Assembly (NCBI GenBank): GCA_038328575.1
Contig: JBBQMD010000001.1
Location: forward strand, 1 to 64,000
DNA length: 64,000 nucleotides
Reading direction: 5' to 3'
DNA from: JACVCS01 sp038328575
GTDB taxonomy: Bacteria; Planctomycetota; Phycisphaerae; Phycisphaerales; UBA1924
Made by a program: the position numbers and the translations under genes. Position 1 is the stretch's first letter; every line of letters starts with the position of its first letter. The notes below the pieces were generated by a model that saw only the letters and a program-made list of their open reading frames with translations, did not search any database and had not been told where the DNA came from. This document shows, one piece after another, positions 8,193 to 16,542 of this stretch.

Positions 8193-10298
8193 ATGAAAGC
8201 CGATTATCTCAGCTACGCACGGGCGACAAGCATCAGCGTTCTTGGGCTGATCATTCAGTTATTGATGGGCGTGGGCCTGCTGATCTACAGCATCCTCGGG
8301 CGTGACCACGCGGCTCAGAGCGGGGCATATGCGATCCTGCTGGGCGTGATCGTCTGGCTGGTGCTGGCGGTGGTGTATGACCAGCACCGGCGCGAGCGCA
8401 TCGAAGCCCTAGAGCAGGAACAGCTTGACGCGCAGCAGCGCGGGTCGGTGTTTGAGGGGGCATCGGAAGATCTTCGTGTCAACGCGCGCCGGCTGGCGTG
8501 GATGCACAAGTTTCTGGTGCCGGGTGCTTCGCTGATGCTGTCAGGGCTCCTGATCGGGCTGTGCTTGTGGCGTGTGACAGACGCGCTGGATCGGATCGGG
8601 TACGACAAGGCGGGCGTGGACCTGTTTCTGAAGCCGCCTCATCGCGGGTGGGCGATTGCCATCGGGCTTGGGCTCGGGGTGATCGGGTTCATCTTTGCGC
8701 GGTTCGTGTCGGGGATGGCCAAGCAGAAGATGTGGGCGAATCTGCGGGGTGGCGCGGCGTACGCCGTGCTTGCGTCGGTGATCGGGATTGCGATTGCGAT
8801 CGCGCACTTCTGGGACATGGCCAACCGGGATGATGCGCTGCGGTACTTGCAGATCATCGTGCCGTCGATGGCGGGGTTTTTGGGTCTAGAGATTCTGGTC
8901 AGCCTGCTGCTGAACCTGTATCGTCCGCGCAAGGCGGGAGAGATGCCGCGGGCGGCGTTCGATTCGCCGATTCTGGGGTTCGTCGCCTCGCCGGACCGCA
9001 TCACCAAGTCGCTTGGCGGGGCGATCAGCTACCAGGTGGGTATCGATGTCACGGGGTCGTGGGCGTACAAGCTGGTGGCACGGGCGGTGCTGCCCTTGCT
9101 GTTGCTGGGGGCGGGTGTGCTGTGGCTGATGACCAGCGTCGCAGTGGTGGGGCCGACGGAGCAGGGCGTGCGTGTGCGGAACGGGCGGCTGATCGAGCAG
9201 GTCGGTCCGGGGCTGCATTTCAAGCTGCCGTGGCCCTTCGAGTCGATCGACAGGACAAACGCGACGGTGATGCAGCAGATGGAGCTGGCAACGCCGGCGC
9301 CGGGGAAAGACATCACCGCGATGCTGTGGACGAACGATCACAAGGTTCAGGAGTCGTACGCGATGGTGCGTGCGCAACGCCGGGCCTCGCGGAATCCGAC
9401 GGAGGCGGCGCCGGTAGAGACGGGCGCGCCGGGTGCGATCAAAGCCCCCGCGAAGCCGGTGGGCGTCGAAGCTTCGGACGTGAACTCGTTTGAGATCGCG
9501 CTGGTGGCGGTGCGGGTGCCGCTGCGGTATCGCGTGCGTGACGTGCAGAAGTTTGAGGGCTTCAACACGCCGGGGAGCCGGGCGGACGTGATCCGGGCGA
9601 TCGCGCAGCGCGAGCTGATGCTGGAGCTTGCGGCGTACACCGACGACGAGGTGATCGGCCCCAAGCGGGCCGAAGCGAGCGAGGCGATTCTTCGGCGCGT
9701 GCAGAAGGCGCTGGACGGCGCAAACTCAGGGGTTGAAGTGCTGTTCGCGGGAATCGAGACGGTGCATCCGCAGCGCGAGGTGGCGCGCGAGTTTGAGAAG
9801 ATCGTCGGGGCCGGGCGGCGGGCGGAGGAAGTGATCGACATGGGTCGCACCGAAGCCATCGGCACGCTGACGCGGGTCGTCGGCGACCTAGCCCTGGCCA
9901 AGCAGATCGTCGATCAACTGGCGGTCCGCAAGCAGATGCAAGGTGCCGGGGCGGACGCCAAGGCGATCGCTGAGCAGACCACGAAGATCGACGAGCTGAT
10001 CCTGCGGGCCGGCGGGCGCGCCGGTGCGACTCTTGCGGCGGCTCGCGCCGATCGCTGGAGTCGCCACATGAGCCAGCGCGGCCAAGCCATGGCCTACGAG
10101 GGCCGGCTTGCGGCGTTTCGCGCCAACCCCACGCTGTACAAGGCAACGCTGTACCTGAACATGTTGAAGGAAGAACTGGTCGATGCGCGCCTGTACCTCG
10201 TTCCTGATGAGAAGAACGTGCGCGTGCGCGTCAACGCGGAGGATCAGGGCTCGGGTGGCAACGTGTTCTCGACGGGCGCGGCAGAGGGGCCGAGATAA
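8193..10298 (+). CDS. Polytopic SPFH/band-7 protein (HflK-like)
   Basis: This 701-residue protein has seven predicted transmembrane segments (about 11-33, 46-63, 108-126, 153-171, 186-205, 220-242, 295-315) ahead of an SPFH domain. The SPFH domain opens with SVAVVGPTEQGVRVRNGRL and VGPGLHFKLPWPFE (about 315-350). A helical, charged C-terminal region follows. Classical HflK has only one helix, so this is an extended version. The ATG at 8193 has GGAG 5 nt upstream. It begins a six-gene co-directional cluster with two more SPFH proteins and an ABC transporter. SPFH proteins assemble large membrane-bound cages; by analogy the three proteins may form a mixed assembly around the transporter. Confidence 0.85.
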   Translation: MKADYLSYARATSISVLGLIIQLLMGVGLLIYSILGRDHAAQSGAYAILLGVIVWLVLAVVYDQHRRERIEALEQEQLDAQQRGSVFEGASEDLRVNARRLAWMHKFLVPGASLMLSGLLIGLCLWRVTDALDRIGYDKAGVDLFLKPPHRGWAIAIGLGLGVIGFIFARFVSGMAKQKMWANLRGGAAYAVLASVIGIAIAIAHFWDMANRDDALRYLQIIVPSMAGFLGLEILVSLLLNLYRPRKAGEMPRAAFDSPILGFVASPDRITKSLGGAISYQVGIDVTGSWAYKLVARAVLPLLLLGAGVLWLMTSVAVVGPTEQGVRVRNGRLIEQVGPGLHFKLPWPFESIDRTNATVMQQMELATPAPGKDITAMLWTNDHKVQESYAMVRAQRRASRNPTEAAPVETGAPGAIKAPAKPVGVEASDVNSFEIALVAVRVPLRYRVRDVQKFEGFNTPGSRADVIRAIAQRELMLELAAYTDDEVIGPKRAEASEAILRRVQKALDGANSGVEVLFAGIETVHPQREVAREFEKIVGAGRRAEEVIDMGRTEAIGTLTRVVGDLALAKQIVDQLAVRKQMQGAGADAKAIAEQTTKIDELILRAGGRAGATLAAARADRWSRHMSQRGQAMAYEGRLAAFRANPTLYKATLYLNMLKEELVDARLYLVPDEKNVRVRVNAEDQGSGGNVFSTGAAEGPR

Positions 10299-10435
10299 GG
10301 GGCGCCGAGGGTGCCGATGCTGGGTGCCGATGCCCGCGCGGTCGTCTTCGTCGCGAGTCTCAAGCCGCGTGTGTAAATCGAAGTCGGAAGTTATTGAGTC
10401 TCTCGTTTTCTGTCTTTGTTTGAGCCGGAGCAGCC

Positions 10436-11476
10436 ATGCAAAACGCTTTGAAGTACATCGTCACCGGGTTGATCGTGCTGGCCATCCTGGCCTTCATGAC
10501 CACATACTCCGTCCGGTTCACCGAGAGCGCCGTCGTCACCACCTTCGGCAAGGCCGACGGCGTGCGCACCGAGCCGGGCATGGGCCTGCGCTGGCCCTAC
10601 CCGATCCAAAGCGTGGTCAAGTACGACACGCGGGCCCGGTTTGTCGAAGCGGTGCCCCAGACCGCGGCGACCAAGGACGAGCGACAGATCATCGTCTCGG
10701 CGTACATCTCCTGGCGCGTGCGCGATCCGCTGAAGTTCTATCAGCTTTATGGCAGCGGCTCGCGCCCCATCGAGCATCTGCGCAAGGCCGATGACCAGCT
10801 CAAGGGATCGCTCGCGGCGGCCCTGGCCTCGATCAGCGAGTACCGCCTTGACGAACTGCTGAACGCGCGCGAGGGGACCAAGCTGGCGGAACTTGAGGGC
10901 AAAATTCGCGCGAAGCTGGCCAGCCGCGAGCAGGCCGGCGGCGCGGGGCTGGCGCTTCAAGAGGGCGGGATTGAGATACTGAGCGTGGGGATCTTCAACA
11001 TCCTGATGCCCGAGTCGATCACGCAGAACGTGTTTGACGCGATGAAGGCGGCGCGGACGCGGATCGCGGCGGACGCTGTGAAGAAGGGCGAGGCGGAGGC
11101 GGAGGCGATCCGAGCGCAGGCGGACGCGGACGCGCGGACAATCATGGACTTTGTGCGTCAGCGGGCGGAGTCGATCCGCTCGCAGGGCGACCGCGAGGCG
11201 GCGCAGTACTTTGCGAAGATGAGCGAAGTGCCCGAGCTTGCGGTGTTTCTCAAGAGCCTCGAACTGATGCGCGACGGCATCGGGCGCAACACCACGATCG
11301 TGTGGCCATTCAGCGCGCCGGGGATGGGCGTGATGAACCCGACGACGTCGTTTGACCCGCGGGCCGATGCGCTGCCCAAAATCTTCCCCTCCAGCGCTCC
11401 GGAGACTGGCACTGCGAACGTTGATGTGACGCGCAAGGACCCGGCGCGGGCGACGCCGTCGCCGAAGACGCCGTGA
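10436..11476 (+). CDS. SPFH/band-7 protein, HflC-like
   Basis: This 346-residue protein has one N-terminal helix (KYIVTGLIVLAILAFMTTYS) followed by FTESAVVTTFGKADG and EPGMGLRWPYPIQSVVKYDTR, the start of a prohibitin/HflC-type SPFH domain. The helical arm is rich in Ala, Glu and Arg (KKGEAEAEAIRAQADADART), as in HflC. The tail after about 290 contains Pro/Thr-rich sequence. A GGAG lies upstream of ATG 10436. It is the second of three tandem SPFH genes, 137 nt after the first. In Proteobacteria HflC pairs with HflK around the FtsH protease; no ftsH is in this window. Confidence 0.88.
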   Translation: MQNALKYIVTGLIVLAILAFMTTYSVRFTESAVVTTFGKADGVRTEPGMGLRWPYPIQSVVKYDTRARFVEAVPQTAATKDERQIIVSAYISWRVRDPLKFYQLYGSGSRPIEHLRKADDQLKGSLAAALASISEYRLDELLNAREGTKLAELEGKIRAKLASREQAGGAGLALQEGGIEILSVGIFNILMPESITQNVFDAMKAARTRIAADAVKKGEAEAEAIRAQADADARTIMDFVRQRAESIRSQGDREAAQYFAKMSEVPELAVFLKSLELMRDGIGRNTTIVWPFSAPGMGVMNPTTSFDPRADALPKIFPSSAPETGTANVDVTRKDPARATPSPKTP

Positions 11477-11583
11477 TCCTGCGGCCCCAGCCGGCGCACG
11501 ATCGAGCAAGAGTGATAGCAAGGACGTACGCGGCGTGAATCAGCATGCGAGTCGGGCAATCCCGGCCCAGGCAGGAATGAAGC

Positions 11584-13047
11584 ATGAGTCAGATCCCAGG
11601 CAGCAATCTCCCCGCCATCCCACCCGATCAGCCGGGAAACTCGTCGGCGAACCCCGCGATGGTGCGCCGTCGACCCGCGTCGGTGCAGCTTCGCGCCGGC
11701 GGCACGGGGCCTGATGTTCAGTCGATGATGGACCCGGCGAACCAGTCTCTGGCCGACGCGCTGAAGATCACGTACCGGATCATCCAGTTGGCGATGCTGG
11801 GGCTGGTGGTGGCGTATGGCGCGAGCGGCTTCCAGTCGGTGAAGCTGACCGAGACGGGCGTGCGGATCAATCTCGGGCGGGCCGAGAGCGAGACGCTGCC
11901 GCCGGGGTTTGCGATGAGCCTGCCGACGCCGATGGGCGAGGTGGTGAAGATTGATACCAGCGCCGTGTCGATGGACATGGAGCGGTCGTTCTTTCAGTCG
12001 CTGTCGGTAGAGAACATGCGCAAGCCGCCGAGCGAGCTCGAGTCGTTCGGCAAGATGAAGCTGGACCCGCTGAGTGATGGGCAGAACATCACCGGCGACC
12101 TGTCGATCGCGCACTCGCGCTGGCGGGTGCAGTATCAGCGCACCAGCGCCCGCGTGCTGGATTACATCCGCAACGTGAACCCCGAGGACGAGGAGCGGCT
12201 GGTCAACCGGGCGGTGATGCGCGGGGTGGTGTTTGCGTCGAGCCGCGTGTCGATCGATGAGTTTCTCAAAGCGCAGCCAGACCCGGATCGCAAGGGCCCG
12301 CTGCCGCTGGTCGAACTGGCGGCGAAGGAGTATGCCCAGCAACTGCTGGACGAGATGAAGACCGGGATTGTCATCACGAACCTGGACATGGAAGCGCGCA
12401 CGCCGCCGCTGGCGCTGCGACGGGACTTTGCGCAGGTGGACGCGAGCAAGCAAGACGCGCGTCGGGAGGCGGAATCCGCCGAGCAGGAGCGGAGTACGCG
12501 TCTATCGACCACTGCTGGTGACGCGGCGCCGGTGCTGCTGGCGTTGATCTCCAAGTACGATGCGCAACTGGCGAAGGAAGATACCGTCGCGGCGGACGCG
12601 ACGCTGCAAACCATCAACGACATGCTCGATGGCCAGCCCGTCACGGTTGACGGGGTCAAGGCACCGCGGATCAAGGGGCTCGCGGCGACGACGATTTCAG
12701 ACGCGGAGCAGTATCGCTCGGCGATCGTGAGCAAGGCCGCGACCGATGCGCAGTTGTATGGCGCGAAGCTGGCGATCTACAAGAGCAACCCGCGTCTGCT
12801 GGTCAGCGGCGAGTGGCAATCCGCGTTCGCCTCGATGATGAACAGCTCGCATAAGCCGGTGATCTGGTGGACGCCGGTGGGCCAGCCGCTGGACCTGTGG
12901 CTGAACACCGACCCGGAGTTGGCCAAGCAGCGCGAGATGGCGGCGCTGCAGGCGCGGACGCGCAAGATCAACGAGCAGGAAGCCAAGGACATGGGCAAGG
13001 CGCGGAACAACGAGTTCCTGACTCCGACGCGTGAATTGAAAGAGTGA
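11584..13047 (+). CDS. Third SPFH-like membrane protein
   Basis: This 487-residue protein has a Pro/Asn-rich N-terminus (1-45), one transmembrane helix (ITYRIIQLAMLGLVVAYGASG, about 61-81) and an SPFH-like start: FQSVKLTETGVRINLGRAES, then LPPGFAMSLPTPMGEVVKIDT. A helical region with alternating charge (QDARREAESAEQERS) matches the arm of SPFH proteins. The ATG at 11584 follows AGGA. It is more divergent than the two upstream proteins and may be specific to this lineage. The cluster order suggests it acts with them. SPFH assignment is from pattern and context. Confidence 0.72.
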   Translation: MSQIPGSNLPAIPPDQPGNSSANPAMVRRRPASVQLRAGGTGPDVQSMMDPANQSLADALKITYRIIQLAMLGLVVAYGASGFQSVKLTETGVRINLGRAESETLPPGFAMSLPTPMGEVVKIDTSAVSMDMERSFFQSLSVENMRKPPSELESFGKMKLDPLSDGQNITGDLSIAHSRWRVQYQRTSARVLDYIRNVNPEDEERLVNRAVMRGVVFASSRVSIDEFLKAQPDPDRKGPLPLVELAAKEYAQQLLDEMKTGIVITNLDMEARTPPLALRRDFAQVDASKQDARREAESAEQERSTRLSTTAGDAAPVLLALISKYDAQLAKEDTVAADATLQTINDMLDGQPVTVDGVKAPRIKGLAATTISDAEQYRSAIVSKAATDAQLYGAKLAIYKSNPRLLVSGEWQSAFASMMNSSHKPVIWWTPVGQPLDLWLNTDPELAKQREMAALQARTRKINEQEAKDMGKARNNEFLTPTRELKE

Positions 13048-13132
13048 GGACGGGGGGGGTGGGGCGGGCGCTCGGGATCAGGCTCAATGATTGATGCGCA
13101 ATACTTCGCGACTTTCCGCCGGAGACGATGTG

Positions 13133-14425
13133 ATGATTGATGCCAGCGTGCAGAGCGTGCAACCCGTTGTCGCGGTGCAATCGCTGACCAAGACGTTCAA
13201 GGATTTTTGGCTGCGAACGCGGGCCAAGGCCGTGGACAATGTGACGTTTCACGTGAACCCTGGGGAGATCTTCGGGCTGCTGGGGCCGAACGGGTCGGGC
13301 AAGTCCACAATCATCAAGGTCATGCTGGGGCTGCTGAGGCAGACGAGCGGTCGCGTCGCGGTATTTGGTCGTTCGGCTTCGGACGTGCAGAGCAAGAAGC
13401 GGATCGGGTATCTGCCGGAAGAGTCGTATCTGTACCCATTTTTGAACGCCGAGGAAACGCTGGATTATTACGCGAAGCTGTTCCAGCTTGAACATCGCGT
13501 GCGGACGCGCCGGATCGCGGAGCTGCTGGATATGGTGGGCCTGAGCGCCGTGAAGTTTCGGCAGGTGCGCGAGTATTCCAAGGGCATGCAGCGCCGCATC
13601 GGTCTGGCCCAGGCGCTCATCAACGATCCGGATCTGCTGATCCTCGACGAGCCGACGACCGGCCTGGACCCGATCGGCACGCGACAGGTCAAGGACTTAA
13701 TCATTGAACTTGGGCGGCGCAAGAAGACGATCGTGCTCTCCAGCCACATCTTGGCGGACGTCGAGGACACTGTTGATCGCATGGTCATCCTCTACGGCGG
13801 GAAGATCCGCGAAGAGGGCACGTGCGACCAGGTGCTCGCGGCAGACGATCGCGCGATCATCGAGACCAACGCGCTGGACAACGACACCATCGCGGCGATC
13901 GACAAGCTCATTCGCGAGCGCAGCGGCGGGCGGAACTCGATCAGCCGCGTGAGCAAGGCGCGCCAGAAGCTTGAAGAGAAGTTCGTCAAGATCGTCGAGT
14001 CCGCGGTTGCAGAGAAGGTTGAGAACAGCGGCGCGCGCCACGGCGGCGCGACGGCTGGGTTCCTGCGTGCCGCCGAGGGCGACGGCGCAGCAAAGGGTGA
14101 GGCGCTGATCGCGAACCTGGTGCAGAGTTCGCAGCGCGACGATCGCGATGTGATGCAGCGGGCCGAAGACGCGCGGCGGGCGACGACGTCGGCCCAGCGC
14201 GCCAGCGAGCTGCGGTCGCAGCCGGACTCCGGCATCATCAGCAGCCTCGTGAACACCGATGCGCCCGCGGATGCGGCGCAGCCTGCGCCCGTGCAAGGCG
14301 GAACGCCCGGCACGCCGGGGCCTTCGCCCGCGCCGCGCCCGGCAAGTGAGCGGCCTGCGCCGGGCGCGAACGTTGATCTGTCGGTAATCGACATGTTGAC
14401 GGAGAAGCCGAACGAAAAGGGTTGA
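13133..14425 (+). CDS. ABC transporter ATP-binding protein with long C-terminal extension
   Basis: This 430-residue protein contains a complete nucleotide-binding domain: Walker A GPNGSGKST (51-59), signature YSKGMQRRIGLAQAL (148-162), Walker B LLILDEPTTGLD (168-179) and the switch region LSSHI. It resembles the ATPases of ABC-2 exporters. After about residue 240 come roughly 190 residues rich in Ala, Arg and Pro, probably disordered, unusual for this family. I start at ATG 13133, which has GGAG 8 nt upstream. The permease gene follows after 54 nt, so the two should form one exporter. An eight-G tract lies upstream at 13052-13059. Confidence 0.9.
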   Translation: MIDASVQSVQPVVAVQSLTKTFKDFWLRTRAKAVDNVTFHVNPGEIFGLLGPNGSGKSTIIKVMLGLLRQTSGRVAVFGRSASDVQSKKRIGYLPEESYLYPFLNAEETLDYYAKLFQLEHRVRTRRIAELLDMVGLSAVKFRQVREYSKGMQRRIGLAQALINDPDLLILDEPTTGLDPIGTRQVKDLIIELGRRKKTIVLSSHILADVEDTVDRMVILYGGKIREEGTCDQVLAADDRAIIETNALDNDTIAAIDKLIRERSGGRNSISRVSKARQKLEEKFVKIVESAVAEKVENSGARHGGATAGFLRAAEGDGAAKGEALIANLVQSSQRDDRDVMQRAEDARRATTSAQRASELRSQPDSGIISSLVNTDAPADAAQPAPVQGGTPGTPGPSPAPRPASERPAPGANVDLSVIDMLTEKPNEKG

Positions 14426-14479
14426 TGCGAGTGGGGCTGGCGGGTGTTGAGTGATCGCTGACGGAGGACGCAGGAACGT

Positions 14480-16498
14480 ATGAGCTGGACCGAACGCCTC
14501 GCCAAGATTGATCGCTTGCAGCAATCGCTGACCTTCAAGGTCATCGCGACGGCGTTGATCGTGCTCGCGGGGCTGGGCGGCGTGATCGCGTACGGCGTCT
14601 CGCAGCAGGCCCGGGCCAACGAGCTGGCGCCGCTGGTTGATCCAGCGAGCACCACGCCCCTGCGACCGGGCGAGGCACCCGCCGTTGGGGCGATGGGTGA
14701 TGGCGGGGTTGTGAAGAACGAGGCCGGGCGCGTGCAGCTTGAGCGCGACGCGCGCGATCGGAGCATTCAGGAATCGTTTGCCAAAATCACCACGGGGCTG
14801 CGCGATCAGAGCCTGTCCACCGGGCGGGTCACGATCGGCATCGGCGCTGGCGTGGTGGTGGCGCTGGTGGCGGTTTGGATCGGCCTGGGGCTGACGTATC
14901 TGGGCGCGGTCAGCGCGGGCGTGTTGATCGCGTGGCCGATGATGCGGTTTGGCTCCCCTGATGTCGCGGGCACGGGGCGCTTCGTCGTCGGCGTGCTGGC
15001 GCTGACGTTGAGCTTTTCGACGCTGGTCCGCGGCGCGGCGCTGCTCTTGGGCGCGTCGCACCCGGTCACCGCGATCGCGCGAAACGTGATCAACGAAGCG
15101 GTGCGGATGAAGATCTCGCTGGTGTTCATCATCGTGCTGATCGTCGGGCTCGCGGCCCTGCCCGGGATGCTGCAAGAGAACGTGCCCCTGCGGTACAAGG
15201 TGCAGAACTTCCTGCAGTACGGCATGGGCGGATCGTTTTTGCTGGCGGCGGTGCTGGTGCTGTTCTTGTCTGCCGCGACGATCACGTTTGAGCAGCGCGA
15301 CAAGGTGATCTGGCAGACGATGACCAAGCCGGTGCGGGCGTGGGAGTACATTCTGGGTAAATGGGTCGGCGTCAGCGTGGTCGCGGCCCTGCTGCTGGGC
15401 GTGTCGGCGACGGGCGTGTACCTGTTCACGGAGTTTCTGCGCCACCAGCGCGCTTTCGGTGAGGTCGCGCCGTTTGTCGCCGATCCGAACGATCAGGTGG
15501 ATTTCACCGAGGACCGCTTCATCCTTGAGTACCAGGTGCTCGCCGGGCGAAAGACCGTCAGCGCGTTCATCCCCGAGGAGGATGCGCAGGCCATCGAGCT
15601 CCAGGTGACGGCGATCTTCAAGGCCGAGCAGAAGGCCTATGACGCGGACCCGAAGCTGGCGCCGCCGGACGTGGCCAAGATCGTCAAGCAGGTGCAGACC
15701 GAGCGGCTGCGCGAGTTTCTTTCCGTTCGCGCTGATCAGGTCGAGGGCAAGGAATACAGGTTTGAGGGGCTTCGCACTGCGAAGGAGCTGAACCTGCCGG
15801 TGGCGATGCGCTACAAGATCAACGCGGGTGACAACGCCCCGACTTCGACGTATCGCGTCACGTTCTGGTTCCCGCGCTCGGGGCCGAAGGTCGTGACCAC
15901 CAACCTGGCGCAAGCCATGACGATGCCGCTGCTGGCGCGCGAGATCGATGACAACGGCATTCTCCGCGTCACGGTGTACAACGGCGACGTCGAGCGGCGG
16001 CAGGCCAACCCCGAGACCATGAGCTTCGCGGTGGGCGACGGCTTGCAGGTGAGCTACCCGGTGACGACCTTCGCGCCGAACTTCCTGCGGGCCACGCTGG
16101 TGCTCTGGTTCAAGCTGGTCTTCCTCAGCGCGATCGCGGTCACTGCGGCGACGTTCCTCTCCTTCCCCGTCGCCTCGCTGGTGTCGTTCGGAACGTTCAT
16201 GATCGCTGAGAGCTCCGGCTTCCTGGCCAAGGCACTGGACAACTTTTCGACCACCGATGACCAGCAGAACACGATCTGGTTCAACCTCCTGGCCTCGAAG
16301 GTGAGCGAGGGAGTCGTGAGCGTGTTTCAGGCGTATTCACGCATCGACCCGATCGCCAGCGTGGTCGAGGGTAAGTACATTTCGTGGTCCAGCACCGCCG
16401 AGGGTGGGCTCTTACTGCTGGCCATCTCCTGCGCACTTTGGGCGGTGGCATCGGCAATCTTCCGAAAGCGCGAACTAGCCATCTACTCGGGCCAGTAA
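14480..16498 (+). CDS. ABC transporter permease (ABC-2 superfamily), large
   Basis: This 672-residue protein has an N-terminal helix (about 20-40), a polar region, then several transmembrane segments (about 115-140, 150-185, 210-230, 245-270, 300-320) and further helices near 530-580 and 625-665. The segment FEQRDKVIWQTMTKPVRAWEYILGKWVGV matches the cytoplasmic coupling region of the ABC-2 permease at 6379-7737. A soluble stretch of about 200 residues (roughly 330-530) probably faces the periplasm. It follows its ATPase by 54 nt. The substrate is unknown. Confidence 0.82.
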   Translation: MSWTERLAKIDRLQQSLTFKVIATALIVLAGLGGVIAYGVSQQARANELAPLVDPASTTPLRPGEAPAVGAMGDGGVVKNEAGRVQLERDARDRSIQESFAKITTGLRDQSLSTGRVTIGIGAGVVVALVAVWIGLGLTYLGAVSAGVLIAWPMMRFGSPDVAGTGRFVVGVLALTLSFSTLVRGAALLLGASHPVTAIARNVINEAVRMKISLVFIIVLIVGLAALPGMLQENVPLRYKVQNFLQYGMGGSFLLAAVLVLFLSAATITFEQRDKVIWQTMTKPVRAWEYILGKWVGVSVVAALLLGVSATGVYLFTEFLRHQRAFGEVAPFVADPNDQVDFTEDRFILEYQVLAGRKTVSAFIPEEDAQAIELQVTAIFKAEQKAYDADPKLAPPDVAKIVKQVQTERLREFLSVRADQVEGKEYRFEGLRTAKELNLPVAMRYKINAGDNAPTSTYRVTFWFPRSGPKVVTTNLAQAMTMPLLAREIDDNGILRVTVYNGDVERRQANPETMSFAVGDGLQVSYPVTTFAPNFLRATLVLWFKLVFLSAIAVTAATFLSFPVASLVSFGTFMIAESSGFLAKALDNFSTTDDQQNTIWFNLLASKVSEGVVSVFQAYSRIDPIASVVEGKYISWSSTAEGGLLLLAISCALWAVASAIFRKRELAIYSGQ

Positions 16499-16542
16499 GT
16501 CTGGCGGCCCGTTGTGCTCGAACCTGTGTCCAGAGACACCCC

